From assembly GCA_019638385.1 (NCBI GenBank), contig JAHBTW010000004.1, forward strand, positions 1 to 64,000: DNA of 64,000 nt. Reading direction: 5' to 3'. Positions 1-9,200 of the stretch are shown here, one piece after another. The translations under genes and the position numbers were made by a program. Source of the stretch: Saprospiraceae bacterium (GTDB taxonomy: Bacteria; Bacteroidota; Bacteroidia; Chitinophagales; Saprospiraceae). Under the pieces are notes generated by a model. That model saw nothing but the letters and a program-made list of their open reading frames with translations, did no database searches and had not been told where the DNA came from. Within the stretch, counting starts at the first letter, position 1, and every line of letters starts with the position of its first letter.

Positions 1-1453
1 TCTCGTCGGTCATGCCGTCGCAGTCGTCATCTATGCCGTTGCAAATTTCCGTTGCGCCAGGATTAATGCCGGCATTGTTGTCGTTGCAATCGCCGGATGG
101 TGCGGTGAGTTCTGCGGGAACTTTATAGCCTGTCGGACGGAGGCACTGCGTCAGGGTTGTACCGGAGGAGTATCCGTCGTTGTCCAAATCGGCATACCAC
201 ACCTGACCGGGGAATTCCAGCGGGTCGTTGTCGTCGCAGTCGGTGTTGTCGGCCACATAGCCTGTCGGTTGTAAACAAGCCGTTTGCGTCACAGCCGGGT
301 TACCGAAGCCGTCGCCGTCCATGTCGCGGTACCAGGTGAAAGAGGGATCGGCTAAGCTAACAGGGCCGGCAGCCGAGCCGGTGCAACCATTGAGCGTAAT
401 GGAAAAGTTGCTGTACGAACCCGCGCCCAGTCCGGTCAAGGTGAAGGCATTTTCACTAACGATCACGTTTCGCGGACTACCTGTGCCGGTATAAGTAAGG
501 CTGTAAATGCCGTTAGGCAAATTGGTGGTGGTAAAAGCAATGCTGCCGTTCATACCTCCACAAGTAATGGGTTGTGTGACCGTGCCGACGGCAAGGGTCG
601 GCTTGGGCTTGACGGTGATGGTAAAATTGACGGGGGCTCCGGTTTGCGGGCCCAGTACAGGCGTTACAGTAATGGTTGCCACTTGTTGGGATGTTACGTT
701 GGTTGCCATAAAACTGGCAATGTTCCCGCTACCGCTCGCTGCCAGCCCGATCGCCGTATTGTTGTTGGTCCAGTTGAAGGTAGCGCCGGACGTACCCGTG
801 AAAGCAATCGCCGGAATCATATCGCCTCCACAGGTCTCCACATTGCTGACGGGGTTTACCACAGGCACCGGGTCGCCTGTGAAACAATCCAATAAAGTAA
901 TCCGGGAACCGGCTGCAGCGCCATTGTGCGTGAAGGTATATACGGTGGAACCGGTAGGGTTATTGATGGTAATCAAGGTGCCGGATGTTCCGGGACCAGT
1001 GTATTCCAATTGATTTCCGGCCCCAATAACAGCAAAACCCGCCGTGCAGAAATTATTCAGGCTGATCGTTCCGGTTGCCGCATTAAAGGTGAAGATTTCG
1101 CCGCTGTTTGTGCCGTTCACTACAACCGAAAAATTAGCAACGGGAGCAGAAAAAGTGAGTGTGATAAGATCGGATGTAGTTTGGATCCACCACGCAGTTG
1201 GGGATGTAGCGAAGGAATTCCCCCCACAAGAGTAAGTGGTATTCGTTAAGGTTCCGACATTCGTGGTCGCATTCACGGTGATGCCCGACCCGGATGTGTA
1301 AGGGAAGTCAGCCGGCGCGATTTTGATAGCGGATTGATAGGTCGTCAAATCACATCCGACGACCACCATGTTTTCTTCAACCCCGCTATTGGATGCCGAA
1401 AGCACATACCATGAACACAGAGAGAGACAGAGCAGCGAAACAATCTTTTTCAT
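1..1453 (-). CDS. Secreted protein with MopE-like metal-binding motifs (C terminus outside window)
   Basis: The frame opens at the ATG at 1453 and is still open at base 1, so the C terminus is outside the window. The first 20 residues (MKKIVSLLCLSLCSW...) form a signal peptide. The next ~330 residues are Thr/Ser/Gly/Asn-rich with Ig/PKD-like sequence, as in secreted Bacteroidota proteins. The last ~110 visible residues contain acidic motifs of the MopE/thrombospondin-3 type: DMDGDGFGNP, DCDDNDP, DLDNDGYSSG, DCNDNNAGINPG and ICNGIDDDCDG. This family motif is thought to bind Ca2+ or Cu. The protein is probably a T9SS client, but the sorting domain would lie beyond the window edge. A -7-like TAGGTTTG (minus strand, 1528-1535) lies upstream without a clear -33 element. 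The domain reading is good; the function is unknown. Confidence 0.8.
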   Translation of the reverse strand, partial: MKKIVSLLCLSLCSWYVLSASNSGVEENMVVVGCDLTTYQSAIKIAPADFPYTSGSGITVNATTNVGTLTNTTYSCGGNSFATSPTAWWIQTTSDLITLTFSAPVANFSVVVNGTNSGEIFTFNAATGTISLNNFCTAGFAVIGAGNQLEYTGPGTSGTLITINNPTGSTVYTFTHNGAAAGSRITLLDCFTGDPVPVVNPVSNVETCGGDMIPAIAFTGTSGATFNWTNNNTAIGLAASGSGNIASFMATNVTSQQVATITVTPVLGPQTGAPVNFTITVKPKPTLAVGTVTQPITCGGMNGSIAFTTTNLPNGIYSLTYTGTGSPRNVIVSENAFTLTGLGAGSYSNFSITLNGCTGSAAGPVSLADPSFTWYRDMDGDGFGNPAVTQTACLQPTGYVADNTDCDDNDPLEFPGQVWYADLDNDGYSSGTTLTQCLRPTGYKVPAELTAPSGDCNDNNAGINPGATEICNGIDDDCDGMTDE

Positions 1454-1633
1454 AGTTTTTTTTGATTAGATGTACAAATTCAGATTTATGTGCCAGATAC
1501 CTGTTGCAGACAGGCGCTGAAGTGCGGCAAACCTATAGCTATATCGGTAGAATGGGGTTTGCTGAGGTTTCAGGATAGTTTGCTGAGGTTGTAAGTTTTA
1601 AAAAGCGCCTCTGATGAGGGCAGTCAAATCGTA

Positions 1634-1663
1634 TTGACAAGGTCTTGTTTTAGCGTATCTTTG
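1634..1663 (+). promoter_or_regulatory. Bacteroidota-type promoter pointing into the IS element
   Basis: TTGACA at 1634-1639 and TATCTTTG at 1656-1663 match the Bacteroidota consensus TTG-N19-21-TAnnTTTG, with 19 bases between. It reads rightward into the insertion sequence that begins at 1718. No host gene now starts behind it, so it may be the promoter of a displaced gene or may drive the transposase. The rest of 1454-1717 shows nothing else I can name. Confidence 0.6.
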
Positions 1664-1717
1664 TTCTCTGAATCAGCCATTTGTATTAAAAGTCCCAAAA
1701 TCGCATATACTTGCCTA

Positions 1718-2930
1718 CTCTACCCTACTAAAAAGTTAGCGGGGTGAAAAAAATCATAAGGAAGCGTCATATTTGGGTTACCACACTCAAAAACGACTAA
1801 CTTCCTTATGAAGCAATATTGCTGCGCTAAAGTTACGGCGATTCTGGACAAGGTGCCAATTGTAAAGAATCTGGCTCGCAAAAAATTCATCGTACTTTTT
1901 GTTTTATCGATGATCAAAACCAGATCCGTACAGTTTTTTGAGGTAGCTCAAGCCCTCAACGACGAGGTCAAGGCCTCCTCTAATGAAGTCAGGATACAGG
2001 ATTTCTTCCGAGAGGTGTCGCTAGATTATGAACAAGTGGCTCTATTGTTAGCCATGTTCTTACCCAAAAGAGGGAAAGTAACCTTATGTATTGATCGAAC
2101 AGAATGGGACTTTGGCAAATGCCAGGTCAATATTCTGATGATTATTGTGCGTTGCCGGCACATCAGTATTCCCTTGTATTGGGAGTTACTGGACAATAAT
2201 AGTGGCAACTCCAATACAGATGATCGAATCGATCTGCTCAAAAAATGTATCCGGCTATTGGGTGGACGCATTGGCTTATTTCTTGGTGACCGGGAGTTTA
2301 TTGGGCATCGTTGGCTGAAATTCCTAAAAGATCAAGGTATTCGGTTTTGCGTTCGTGTCCCCAAGCATCATAAAATCACTCGCCAGATAGGTCTCAATGA
2401 GCATCCCCACACAGTGGAACAATTACTCCAAGGTCGCCAAACATTACGGCTGAGTGCTTGTAGAGTGGACGGTATCTGGGGCAATGTGTATGCCAAAGTG
2501 CTTAAAGACGGTGATTTGCTGTTTGTATTTGGTACGGCCAAGACCGAGTTCCCGGCTCAGCTATACAAGAAACGCTGGCGAATCGAATGCTTTTTTCAAA
2601 ATGTGAAGAAGCGAGGCTTTGATTTAGAGTCTACCCATCTCAGAGACCTGGATAAACTTAAGAAACTGGTAGCCTTTGTCTGTATCGCTTATGCTGTGGT
2701 AGCCAATGTCGGACTTCATCAACATCTACATGCAAAAGCTATTGCGATAAAAAATCACGGCTACAAGCAAAACAGCTTCTCGCGTCGGGGAATCGACATC
2801 GTTCGCGAAGGGCTGCGAAGGATTTGGAAACGAAATTTTCAATTGTTTCTTGATTTGATCATCCGATTTCTACTATGGATTCAGATCAATCCTAATAATT
2901 TAACCCTGCCCGATTTTTAGTAGGGTAGAG
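1718..2930 (+). mobile_element. Complete IS4-family insertion sequence
   Basis: The element is bounded by perfect 17-bp terminal inverted repeats, ctctaccctactaaaaa at 1718-1734 and its complement at 2914-2930, with weaker similarity further inward. It holds a single transposase gene whose TAG stop lies inside the right repeat. The total length is 1,213 bp. The flanks (atacttgccta on the left, gttgaaaacaa on the right) show no target-site duplication, although IS4 elements usually make one of about 10-13 bp. The ends may therefore have recombined, or the boundary may differ by a few bases. Confidence 0.88.
1808..2920 (+). CDS. IS4-family DDE transposase
   Basis: This is a 370-residue transposase that catalyses cut-and-paste movement of the surrounding element. 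The three catalytic acidic residues are visible: D96 in IDRTEW, D161 in LGDREF and E260 in WRIECFF. The last sits in the IS4-family YREK signature, Y-x2-R-x3-E-x6-K, read here in YKKRWRIECFFQNVK. The frame is intact with no frameshift, so the element may be active. The ATG at 1808 has little Shine-Dalgarno complementarity upstream, which is usual in this phylum. It lies ~150 bases downstream of a good host promoter (1634-1663). The family call is firm; the exact IS name would need ISfinder. Confidence 0.92.
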   Translation: MKQYCCAKVTAILDKVPIVKNLARKKFIVLFVLSMIKTRSVQFFEVAQALNDEVKASSNEVRIQDFFREVSLDYEQVALLLAMFLPKRGKVTLCIDRTEWDFGKCQVNILMIIVRCRHISIPLYWELLDNNSGNSNTDDRIDLLKKCIRLLGGRIGLFLGDREFIGHRWLKFLKDQGIRFCVRVPKHHKITRQIGLNEHPHTVEQLLQGRQTLRLSACRVDGIWGNVYAKVLKDGDLLFVFGTAKTEFPAQLYKKRWRIECFFQNVKKRGFDLESTHLRDLDKLKKLVAFVCIAYAVVANVGLHQHLHAKAIAIKNHGYKQNSFSRRGIDIVREGLRRIWKRNFQLFLDLIIRFLLWIQINPNNLTLPDF

Positions 2931-2955
2931 GTTGAAAACAAGTAGCAACTGTAAT

Positions 2956-2983
2956 AAAAAAAGCCCCGCCGGATGGGCAGGGC
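2956..2983 (-). terminator. Rho-independent terminator of the collagen-like gene
   Basis: Read on the minus strand, a GC-rich hairpin (gccctgcc ... ggcggggc) is followed by a run of seven T. It lies ~30 bases after the stop of the gene at 3015-5525 and just beside the right end of the insertion sequence. Confidence 0.8.
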
Positions 2984-3014
2984 ATGAAAACTTTCTGAAG
3001 GAAATTCAAAAGGC

Positions 3015-5525
3015 TTACTTCATTTTTTCTTCAAGTGTTTTCATTCTGGCCTCAAGGCTCATAATGAGTGTTTGTTGTTGCCGGATGACTTCCTGCTGTT
3101 CCTGTACGGTCTTGACCAGCACGGGGATCAGCCCGATATAATTTACAGATTTGAAGCGCTCCTCACCTGTTGCTTCCCGGTCGTCGCTTGTTTTGGACGA
3201 TATGGGTGCAACGGCTTCTTTGACCAAAGACGGGAACGCGGCCTCCATCTCGTGCGCCAAGAAGCCAAATTCCGTGCCTTCCGGCAAATGCATGGCATCC
3301 ACCCATTCCGGCTTGAATTCGTAGGTGTAAACAGGAAGTGAAAGGAGTTTTTCACTCACACTACCCATTTCAACGATGTTGGTCTTCAGCTTTTTGTCGG
3401 AAGGATTGGTCAGCGTTCCGCTGATGTGTACATCGCCTTCAAAGAAGCCGGCGTAATTGGCGGTACCGCCCGATGCGCCCCCAAAAATGCCGTAGTTGGT
3501 TCCACTGCCCTCTGCTACGCCCATGACCCCGCGATGCAAGCCCGCACCGGCGCCGGAACCGTCCCAGGCGCCTCTTGAGATACCGAATACGCCTCTTTTT
3601 TCATTGTCGTCTCCGGGGGCACTCAGTGCGTAGCCGGTGGTTCCGTAGCTCAAGAATCGCACATCCGACTCGCCCACTACACCGATACCGAAGTGGTTGC
3701 CCTTGGCCAGGCCCCAGATGCCGCGTCCAAATCCGTTGGTCGCGTCAGTGTTCAGCTCACTCACTAGACCCACGTTGCGGTCGGAAGGATTGCCTTCTGC
3801 GATGGTTTTGGCTTCCGTGTAAATGTAGGCGGAATAGACCGTGTCGGAAGCGGCGTCCTGCCCGCGCGACTCAATGTGCAGCGGGTGATTGGGCATTTCG
3901 ATTTTGACCCCCAGGTTGCCATTTACATGCGTCATGCCGTCAAAGAAGCCGGCGTAATTGGCGGTACCGCCCGATGCAGAACCATAAATGGCCTGATTGA
4001 TACCGCTACCTTCGGCCCGACCAAATACCCCTCGGTGGATGCCTGCACCTGCACCGGATCCATCCCATGCGCCTCTTGCCCAGCCATAAACACCCAGTTT
4101 GAAGTTGTCGTCTCCCGGAACGCTCAACGAATAACCGGCAGCACCGTAGCCGATAAACCGCACATCCGACTCGCCAACCGTGCCGATGCCGAAGTGGTTG
4201 CCCTTGGCCAGGCCCCAGATACCGCGTCCAAATCCGTTGGTCGCGTCAGTGTTCAGCTCACTCACTAGGCCCACGTTGCGGTCGGAAGGATTGCCTTCTG
4301 CGATGGTTTTGGCTTCCGTGTAAATGTAGGCGGAATAGACCGTGTCGGAAGCGGCGTCCTGCCCGCGCGATTCGATGTGCAGTGGATGATTGGGGGCCGT
4401 GGTACGAATACCTACATTGCCCTCTTCCCGGTAAACATTATCTCCGTCAACCGTCCAGTGGGAGTCGCCATCCGCGCCTGCCGGCCCCTGCGGCCCTTGT
4501 GGGCCGGTAGCTCCTTGCGGTCCAACAGGGCCGGTCAATCCCTGCGGGCCCTGCGGCCCTGTAGCTCCGGTCAATCCTTGTGGGCCGGGTTCGCCTTGCG
4601 GCCCTTGTGGCCCTGTAGCGCCTTGCGGGCCGGTATTTCCTTGCGGCCCTGTTGCGCCTTGCGGTCCTTGCGGACCTGTAGCGCCGGTTAATCCTTGCGG
4701 GCCGGGTTCACCTTGCGGTCCTTGGGCACCGGTAACCCCTTGGGGCCCCTGTGGCCCTGTAGCGCCTGCCGGTCCGGCGGGGCCTTGAATCTGACCCACA
4801 TTATTCCAGGTAGTGCCGTCCCACACATAGCCGTTGCCGTCGGCGGCAACAATGTAGAGGTCTCCGTTATTGGCGCCTGCCGGCAGATCACCTACGGTGG
4901 CTACGGTACCCAACAGATTGATACCGGTGCCGGGAACGCCCTGCGGCCCTTGCGGGCCTGCCGGTCCGGCCGGGCCTGTTGCACCCGTTACGCCGGGAAT
5001 GCCTTGCGGGCCTACAGGCCCGATGGGGCCTTGTGGGCCTGTGTTGCCTTGCGGCCCGGTTGCTCCTGTCGGCCCGGGGATACCCTGTGGGCCTTGCGGG
5101 CCGGGCGTTCCGCTTTGCTCCGCATACAAGGCATAAGGCACGCTCAACAATTGGCCGGCGCCTGAAATGGAGTAATTGGTACCGCCTGCGGGGTCGGTTT
5201 CGGTGCGAATAAAGTAGGGGCCTTCGGCCCAGTCAATGGCGGCAAAAGTACCGCTCACTACGACGCCGGCGCCGATTTCAAGGCTCACCAAGCCGTTAGC
5301 GTTGGTAGTCGGCGTATGGGTTTCTGCATACACGGCAGTTCCTGTGGCCGAACCCTGTAATATCTGTATGCGCATACCTACTTGCTGATTGGCAACCAGT
5401 TGGTCGTTGCTGTTTCGAACCACCGCCTGATAGCTCATCTTACCGGGCGCTTGCGCCATCGCAGTAACGCATTGGAACGCGAGGGCTATCGCTAAAGCTG
5501 TAAAGCGTAAAAGTGCTGTTTTCAT
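3015..5525 (-). CDS. Collagen-like fibre protein with C-terminal S74 intramolecular chaperone
   Basis: About 836 residues. The start is taken at 5525, where [18 protein letters not shown] begins a signal peptide. Residues ~25-140 are a Bacteroidota N-terminal domain ([10 protein letters not shown] ... [12 protein letters not shown]). Two collagen-like Gly-X-Y stretches rich in GPQ/GAT follow, split by a ~45-residue domain ([18 protein letters not shown]) of the type seen in phage tail proteins. Next comes a 167-residue unit present twice (501-bp direct duplication, for example from 3691 and 4192). The C terminus is a Peptidase_S74 / tail-spike chaperone domain. Its [11 protein letters not shown] holds the Ser and Lys (spacing S-x4-K) linked in this family to self-cleavage after trimerisation, and a coiled coil ends the protein. 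It is probably a trimeric surface fibre. No T9SS sorting domain is seen. It follows the small sorted protein at 5528-5998 by 2 bases. Confidence 0.85.
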   Translation of the reverse strand: MKTALLRFTALAIALAFQCVTAMAQAPGKMSYQAVVRNSNDQLVANQQVGMRIQILQGSATGTAVYAETHTPTTNANGLVSLEIGAGVVVSGTFAAIDWAEGPYFIRTETDPAGGTNYSISGAGQLLSVPYALYAEQSGTPGPQGPQGIPGPTGATGPQGNTGPQGPIGPVGPQGIPGVTGATGPAGPAGPQGPQGVPGTGINLLGTVATVGDLPAGANNGDLYIVAADGNGYVWDGTTWNNVGQIQGPAGPAGATGPQGPQGVTGAQGPQGEPGPQGLTGATGPQGPQGATGPQGNTGPQGATGPQGPQGEPGPQGLTGATGPQGPQGLTGPVGPQGATGPQGPQGPAGADGDSHWTVDGDNVYREEGNVGIRTTAPNHPLHIESRGQDAASDTVYSAYIYTEAKTIAEGNPSDRNVGLVSELNTDATNGFGRGIWGLAKGNHFGIGTVGESDVRFIGYGAAGYSLSVPGDDNFKLGVYGWARGAWDGSGAGAGIHRGVFGRAEGSGINQAIYGSASGGTANYAGFFDGMTHVNGNLGVKIEMPNHPLHIESRGQDAASDTVYSAYIYTEAKTIAEGNPSDRNVGLVSELNTDATNGFGRGIWGLAKGNHFGIGVVGESDVRFLSYGTTGYALSAPGDDNEKRGVFGISRGAWDGSGAGAGLHRGVMGVAEGSGTNYGIFGGASGGTANYAGFFEGDVHISGTLTNPSDKKLKTNIVEMGSVSEKLLSLPVYTYEFKPEWVDAMHLPEGTEFGFLAHEMEAAFPSLVKEAVAPISSKTSDDREATGEERFKSVNYIGLIPVLVKTVQEQQEVIRQQQTLIMSLEARMKTLEEKMK

Positions 5526-5527
5526 AA

Positions 5528-5998
5528 CTATTGATTTTTGATGATTTTGAATGTTTGTAAGGGTTTGTTTCTGTGCATTACACACAAGAAGTAGGTGGCA
5601 GACGGCAGATGTTGCAGGGAGAGGGGCATTTCATCTGTTGTGATTTTTTTGCTTTCTATGCGCTTCCCTTGCACATCAAAGAGCTGGTACTCCAGTTTTT
5701 CTCCCTTGAAGTCTTTCACCTGCAGGGTGATGTTATCCGAAGTCGGATTGGGGAAAACGGCCAGCGAAATGTCCAATCCGGGTTCTTGAGTTCCGACCAC
5801 GAAAATTTCGTAAGGCTGTTGTACACCCTGTAAAACAGAGCCGGTTGCGCCGGATACCGGGGTGTACACGGCCTGGCCTACGGTAAAGGCTACCGAGCCG
5901 CCGCTGCCGGCAGCATCCCCGCCGCCGGCGCCTACAGCTTGCTGCGCTTGCAGCGCGCAACAGCCGAAACACAGCAGCAGGATGGCGCAATGCTTCAT
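5528..5998 (-). CDS. Small T9SS type A sorted protein, partner of the collagen-like fibre
   Basis: 156 residues from the ATG at 5998 (another ATG lies at 6013). A signal peptide ([19 protein letters not shown]) is followed by a short Gly-rich domain, [14 protein letters not shown] ... [10 protein letters not shown] ... [12 protein letters not shown]-terminal sorting domain follows: [35 protein letters not shown] and a final KTFKIIKN-like strand. The layout matches the protein at 31245-31754, which also stands just before a fibre gene. It probably crosses the outer membrane through the T9SS. The stop at 5528 is 2 bases before the next ATG, so the two genes form one transcription unit. A role as anchor or adaptor for the fibre is inference. 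Confidence 0.8.
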   Translation of the reverse strand: MKHCAILLLCFGCCALQAQQAVGAGGGDAAGSGGSVAFTVGQAVYTPVSGATGSVLQGVQQPYEIFVVGTQEPGLDISLAVFPNPTSDNITLQVKDFKGEKLEYQLFDVQGKRIESKKITTDEMPLSLQHLPSATYFLCVMHRNKPLQTFKIIKNQ

Positions 5999-6229
5999 TT
6001 TTTGATGTCGCATGTTGTTATTGATTTTTAATGAATAAATTTTTCGTTTGCCACTTCACCGCATCATAGCGATGGGGCGAAGCGACCGTGCAAAGATGCC
6101 CGCCAAGCGAAGCGAAGCGTTAGGAGAACCAGTTCAAAAACCGGTGTTTTCGTTGCAGGGAGCAAAGGGAGATTGGTAAATTCGTTGCAAAGGACGAATC
6201 TTGATTTGAAATAAAGTATTGAAAAACAG

Positions 6230-9200
6230 CTATTTGTTGGTTGCGCTGGGAAGGAATCCAAACTCCTCCAGAAATAATTTTGAAAAATAGCCGGGATCAT
6301 TAAATCCAACTTTCCAGGCTACTTCGGAGACGTTTAGTTCAGTGGTTTCCAATAGTGTTTTGGCTTTGTTCAAGCGATAGGAACGAATGAAATCGGAAGG
6401 AGAGGTATTGCTCAGGGCTTGCATTTTTCGGAACAACTGGGATCGGCTCATGCCGATTTTTTGGCAAAGCTGGGGCAGGCCGAAGTCCTCGTTGCTGTAG
6501 TTATCGGCTACAATTTGCCTTACTTTCTGCATAAAGGCATCTTCCACCTGAATGGCTGCTTCGGGTTCCTGCGCAGCAGGGGGGGCGAGGAGCAAATTTT
6601 TGGAAAAATAAGCCACCATGCGTTTCTGGCGCTCTACCAGCATCTCTAAGCGCACCAACAGTTCCTCTTTGTCAAAGGGCTTGGTGAGGTAAGCATCGGC
6701 GCCACGGCGCAGGCCGGTTATTTTTGAGGCGGCATTAGCTTTGGCCGTAAGCAGAATGATGGGAATGTGGCTGCTACGCTCGTCGGTTTTTAGTGTGTTG
6801 CATACCTCATAGCCATCCTTTTCCGGCATCATCACGTCGCTGATGATGAGATCGGGGACATTTTCAAGCGCTTTTTCGATGCCGATTTTGCCGTTGTAGG
6901 CCACGTCTATTTGGTACAAATTATCCAGACAGGATTTGAGATAGACGACCACATCCGGATTGTCTTCGATGATAAGGAGCTGGGGCAACGAGTGAGATTT
7001 GAGGACTGGGGCTTGTTGAAACACCTCAGGCATATCAATGGATGCGACAGGCAACTCCGCAATTGCCCCATCGTTTACAGGGGCATTTCGGGTAACAGGC
7101 AAGCTGACTTTAAATGTGGATCCCTTGCCGAGTTCACTTTCTACGCTGATCTGACCGCCCATGACTTTGACCAACTCGAGTGTGTGGGCCAGTCCGATGC
7201 CGGTGCCCTCCCCCTCACGGGTATGCGAGCCGTCCACCTGATAAAACCGGTCGAAGACGTGGGGCAGGTCTTTGTCGGCAATACCGGCTCCGGTATCCCG
7301 TACTTCTATCTTCAATCGGCCATCTTCCTCCGCCAACCGGACGACGACATGGCCACCCGAAAGCGTAAATTTTAGAGCGTTAGAGATCAGATTGTTCATT
7401 ATCTGTTTTATCTGCTCTTCGTCAAAATCCATCATCAATGATTCCAGGGTGGTGACAAATCGGAGCGACAAGTTTCTACCGTTGGCGTAGGTTTGAAACG
7501 ATTCGGTCACATAGCGCAGATAGGGCACGATGTCGCCCTGCTGTATATGGAGCTGGAAAGCGTTATTTTCGAGTTTGGACAGGTCAAGCAATTGGTTGAT
7601 GAGGCGCAGGAGGTTTCGTCCATTGGTCTCGATGAGGCGGGCGCCTTCAGCCAGATATTTTTTCGGTTCGTTTCTGATTTGGTTTACCATACCGAGGATG
7701 ACGGTGAGCGGGGTACGGAATTCGTGGGTCAGGTTGGTGTAGAGACGGCTTTTGAAAGCATCTAATTCTTTGAGACGGGTGGCTTCCGATTTTTCGGCTT
7801 CCAGATGAAATGCCAGCCGCTGCCGGTTGAGTTCGTACCGGCGCAACCCATAGATAATAGCGAAAAGGAGAAGACCGTACAGCCCATAAGCCCACCAGGT
7901 TTTCCACCAGGGCGGATGTACGACGATGGTCAGTTCAGTGGGAGTTTCGTTCCAAACGCCGTCGTTGTTACCGGCTTTCACTTGCAGCGTGTAAGCGCCG
8001 GCATCGAGATTGGTGAAGGTGATTTTCCGCTGGGTTCCGATGTATATCCAATTGTCATTGAAACCCACAAGTCGGTAAGCAAATTGATTTTTTTCGGGAT
8101 TCCTGAAATTGAGGGAGGTCAACTCGAAGGCCATGATATTCTCCCAATGGGATAGCTCTATTTTGGACCGGCGGGCCATACCTTTCACGATGGTTTCCGT
8201 GGTCTTCCCTTTGCGGGAAGCGTATTTTTTTAGCCCGGTAATCCAGACGGGTGGGGCAAAGGGATTGTCCCGGATACTGCCCGGGGCAAAAACACTCAAG
8301 CCGTTTCTGCCCCCGGCATAGATCATCCCACTATGCGGGCTGCGGAAAAAAGCCTTTGGGTTGAAGCTGTGGTTGTCGAGGCCATCTCTGTCGTCGTAAA
8401 ACTTGTAGGTCATCCCATCAGGATCGAGCTGCGCGATGCCCTTCTTCGTCGCCACCCACAGGAAGCCTTTGTCGTCTTCCCGAATGCCGGCGATGTTTCC
8501 ATCCGACAGTTCGCCCATACCGGGGAAGTGCCGGAAGCTACCTTGCTTCGTATCCAGCAAGTTCAGGCCGCCGGCCGTGCCGATCCACAAACGCCCCTTG
8601 CGGTCTTCAAATATGCACTTGATAGCATTGTTGCTCAGCGTGCCGGGCTTATTCGGTTTTTGCAGGTAGAGCGTGAAGGTTTCCTTTTGCCGGTCGTAGA
8701 GTTGGAGGCCGTCCATAGTGCCGATCCAGATCTGCCCGGACTTTATTTGGCGGATACAGGTTATGCGGTAATGGTTCAAATAGCCGGGAATTGCCGGGTC
8801 GTACCGGTACTGTTTGAATTGGCCCTTTTTCACGTCATCCTCTGTAAAAAGAACCGCCAAGCCAAGCGTGGTACCGACCCATATCTCTCCTTCGGCGGTT
8901 TGCAGGATGTCGGTCACGAAATTATCGGACAGGCTGGTGGTATCGCTGCGGTTTTGCAGAAAATATTGGAAAACTCGTTCCGAGGGGCGGTACAGGTGCA
9001 GCCCCGCCCCCCAGGTACCGATCCAGATATTTTGGTCGCGATCCCGGTAGAGTGCCGATATCTCTTTAGTTTTCAACCCAATAGGGTAGTCCAGATAATT
9101 GGGTAAAGGGCTGAATGAGCTGTTTTTTCGGTCGAAAATCGAAATCCCTTGCCTTCTACTCCCCACCCAGACGAGGTCTTCCTCTTCCTCTGCCAGCGCG

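Noticed and set aside
1707..2941. Target-site duplication around the IS element
   Set aside because: The 11-13 bases on each side of the inverted repeats do not match.
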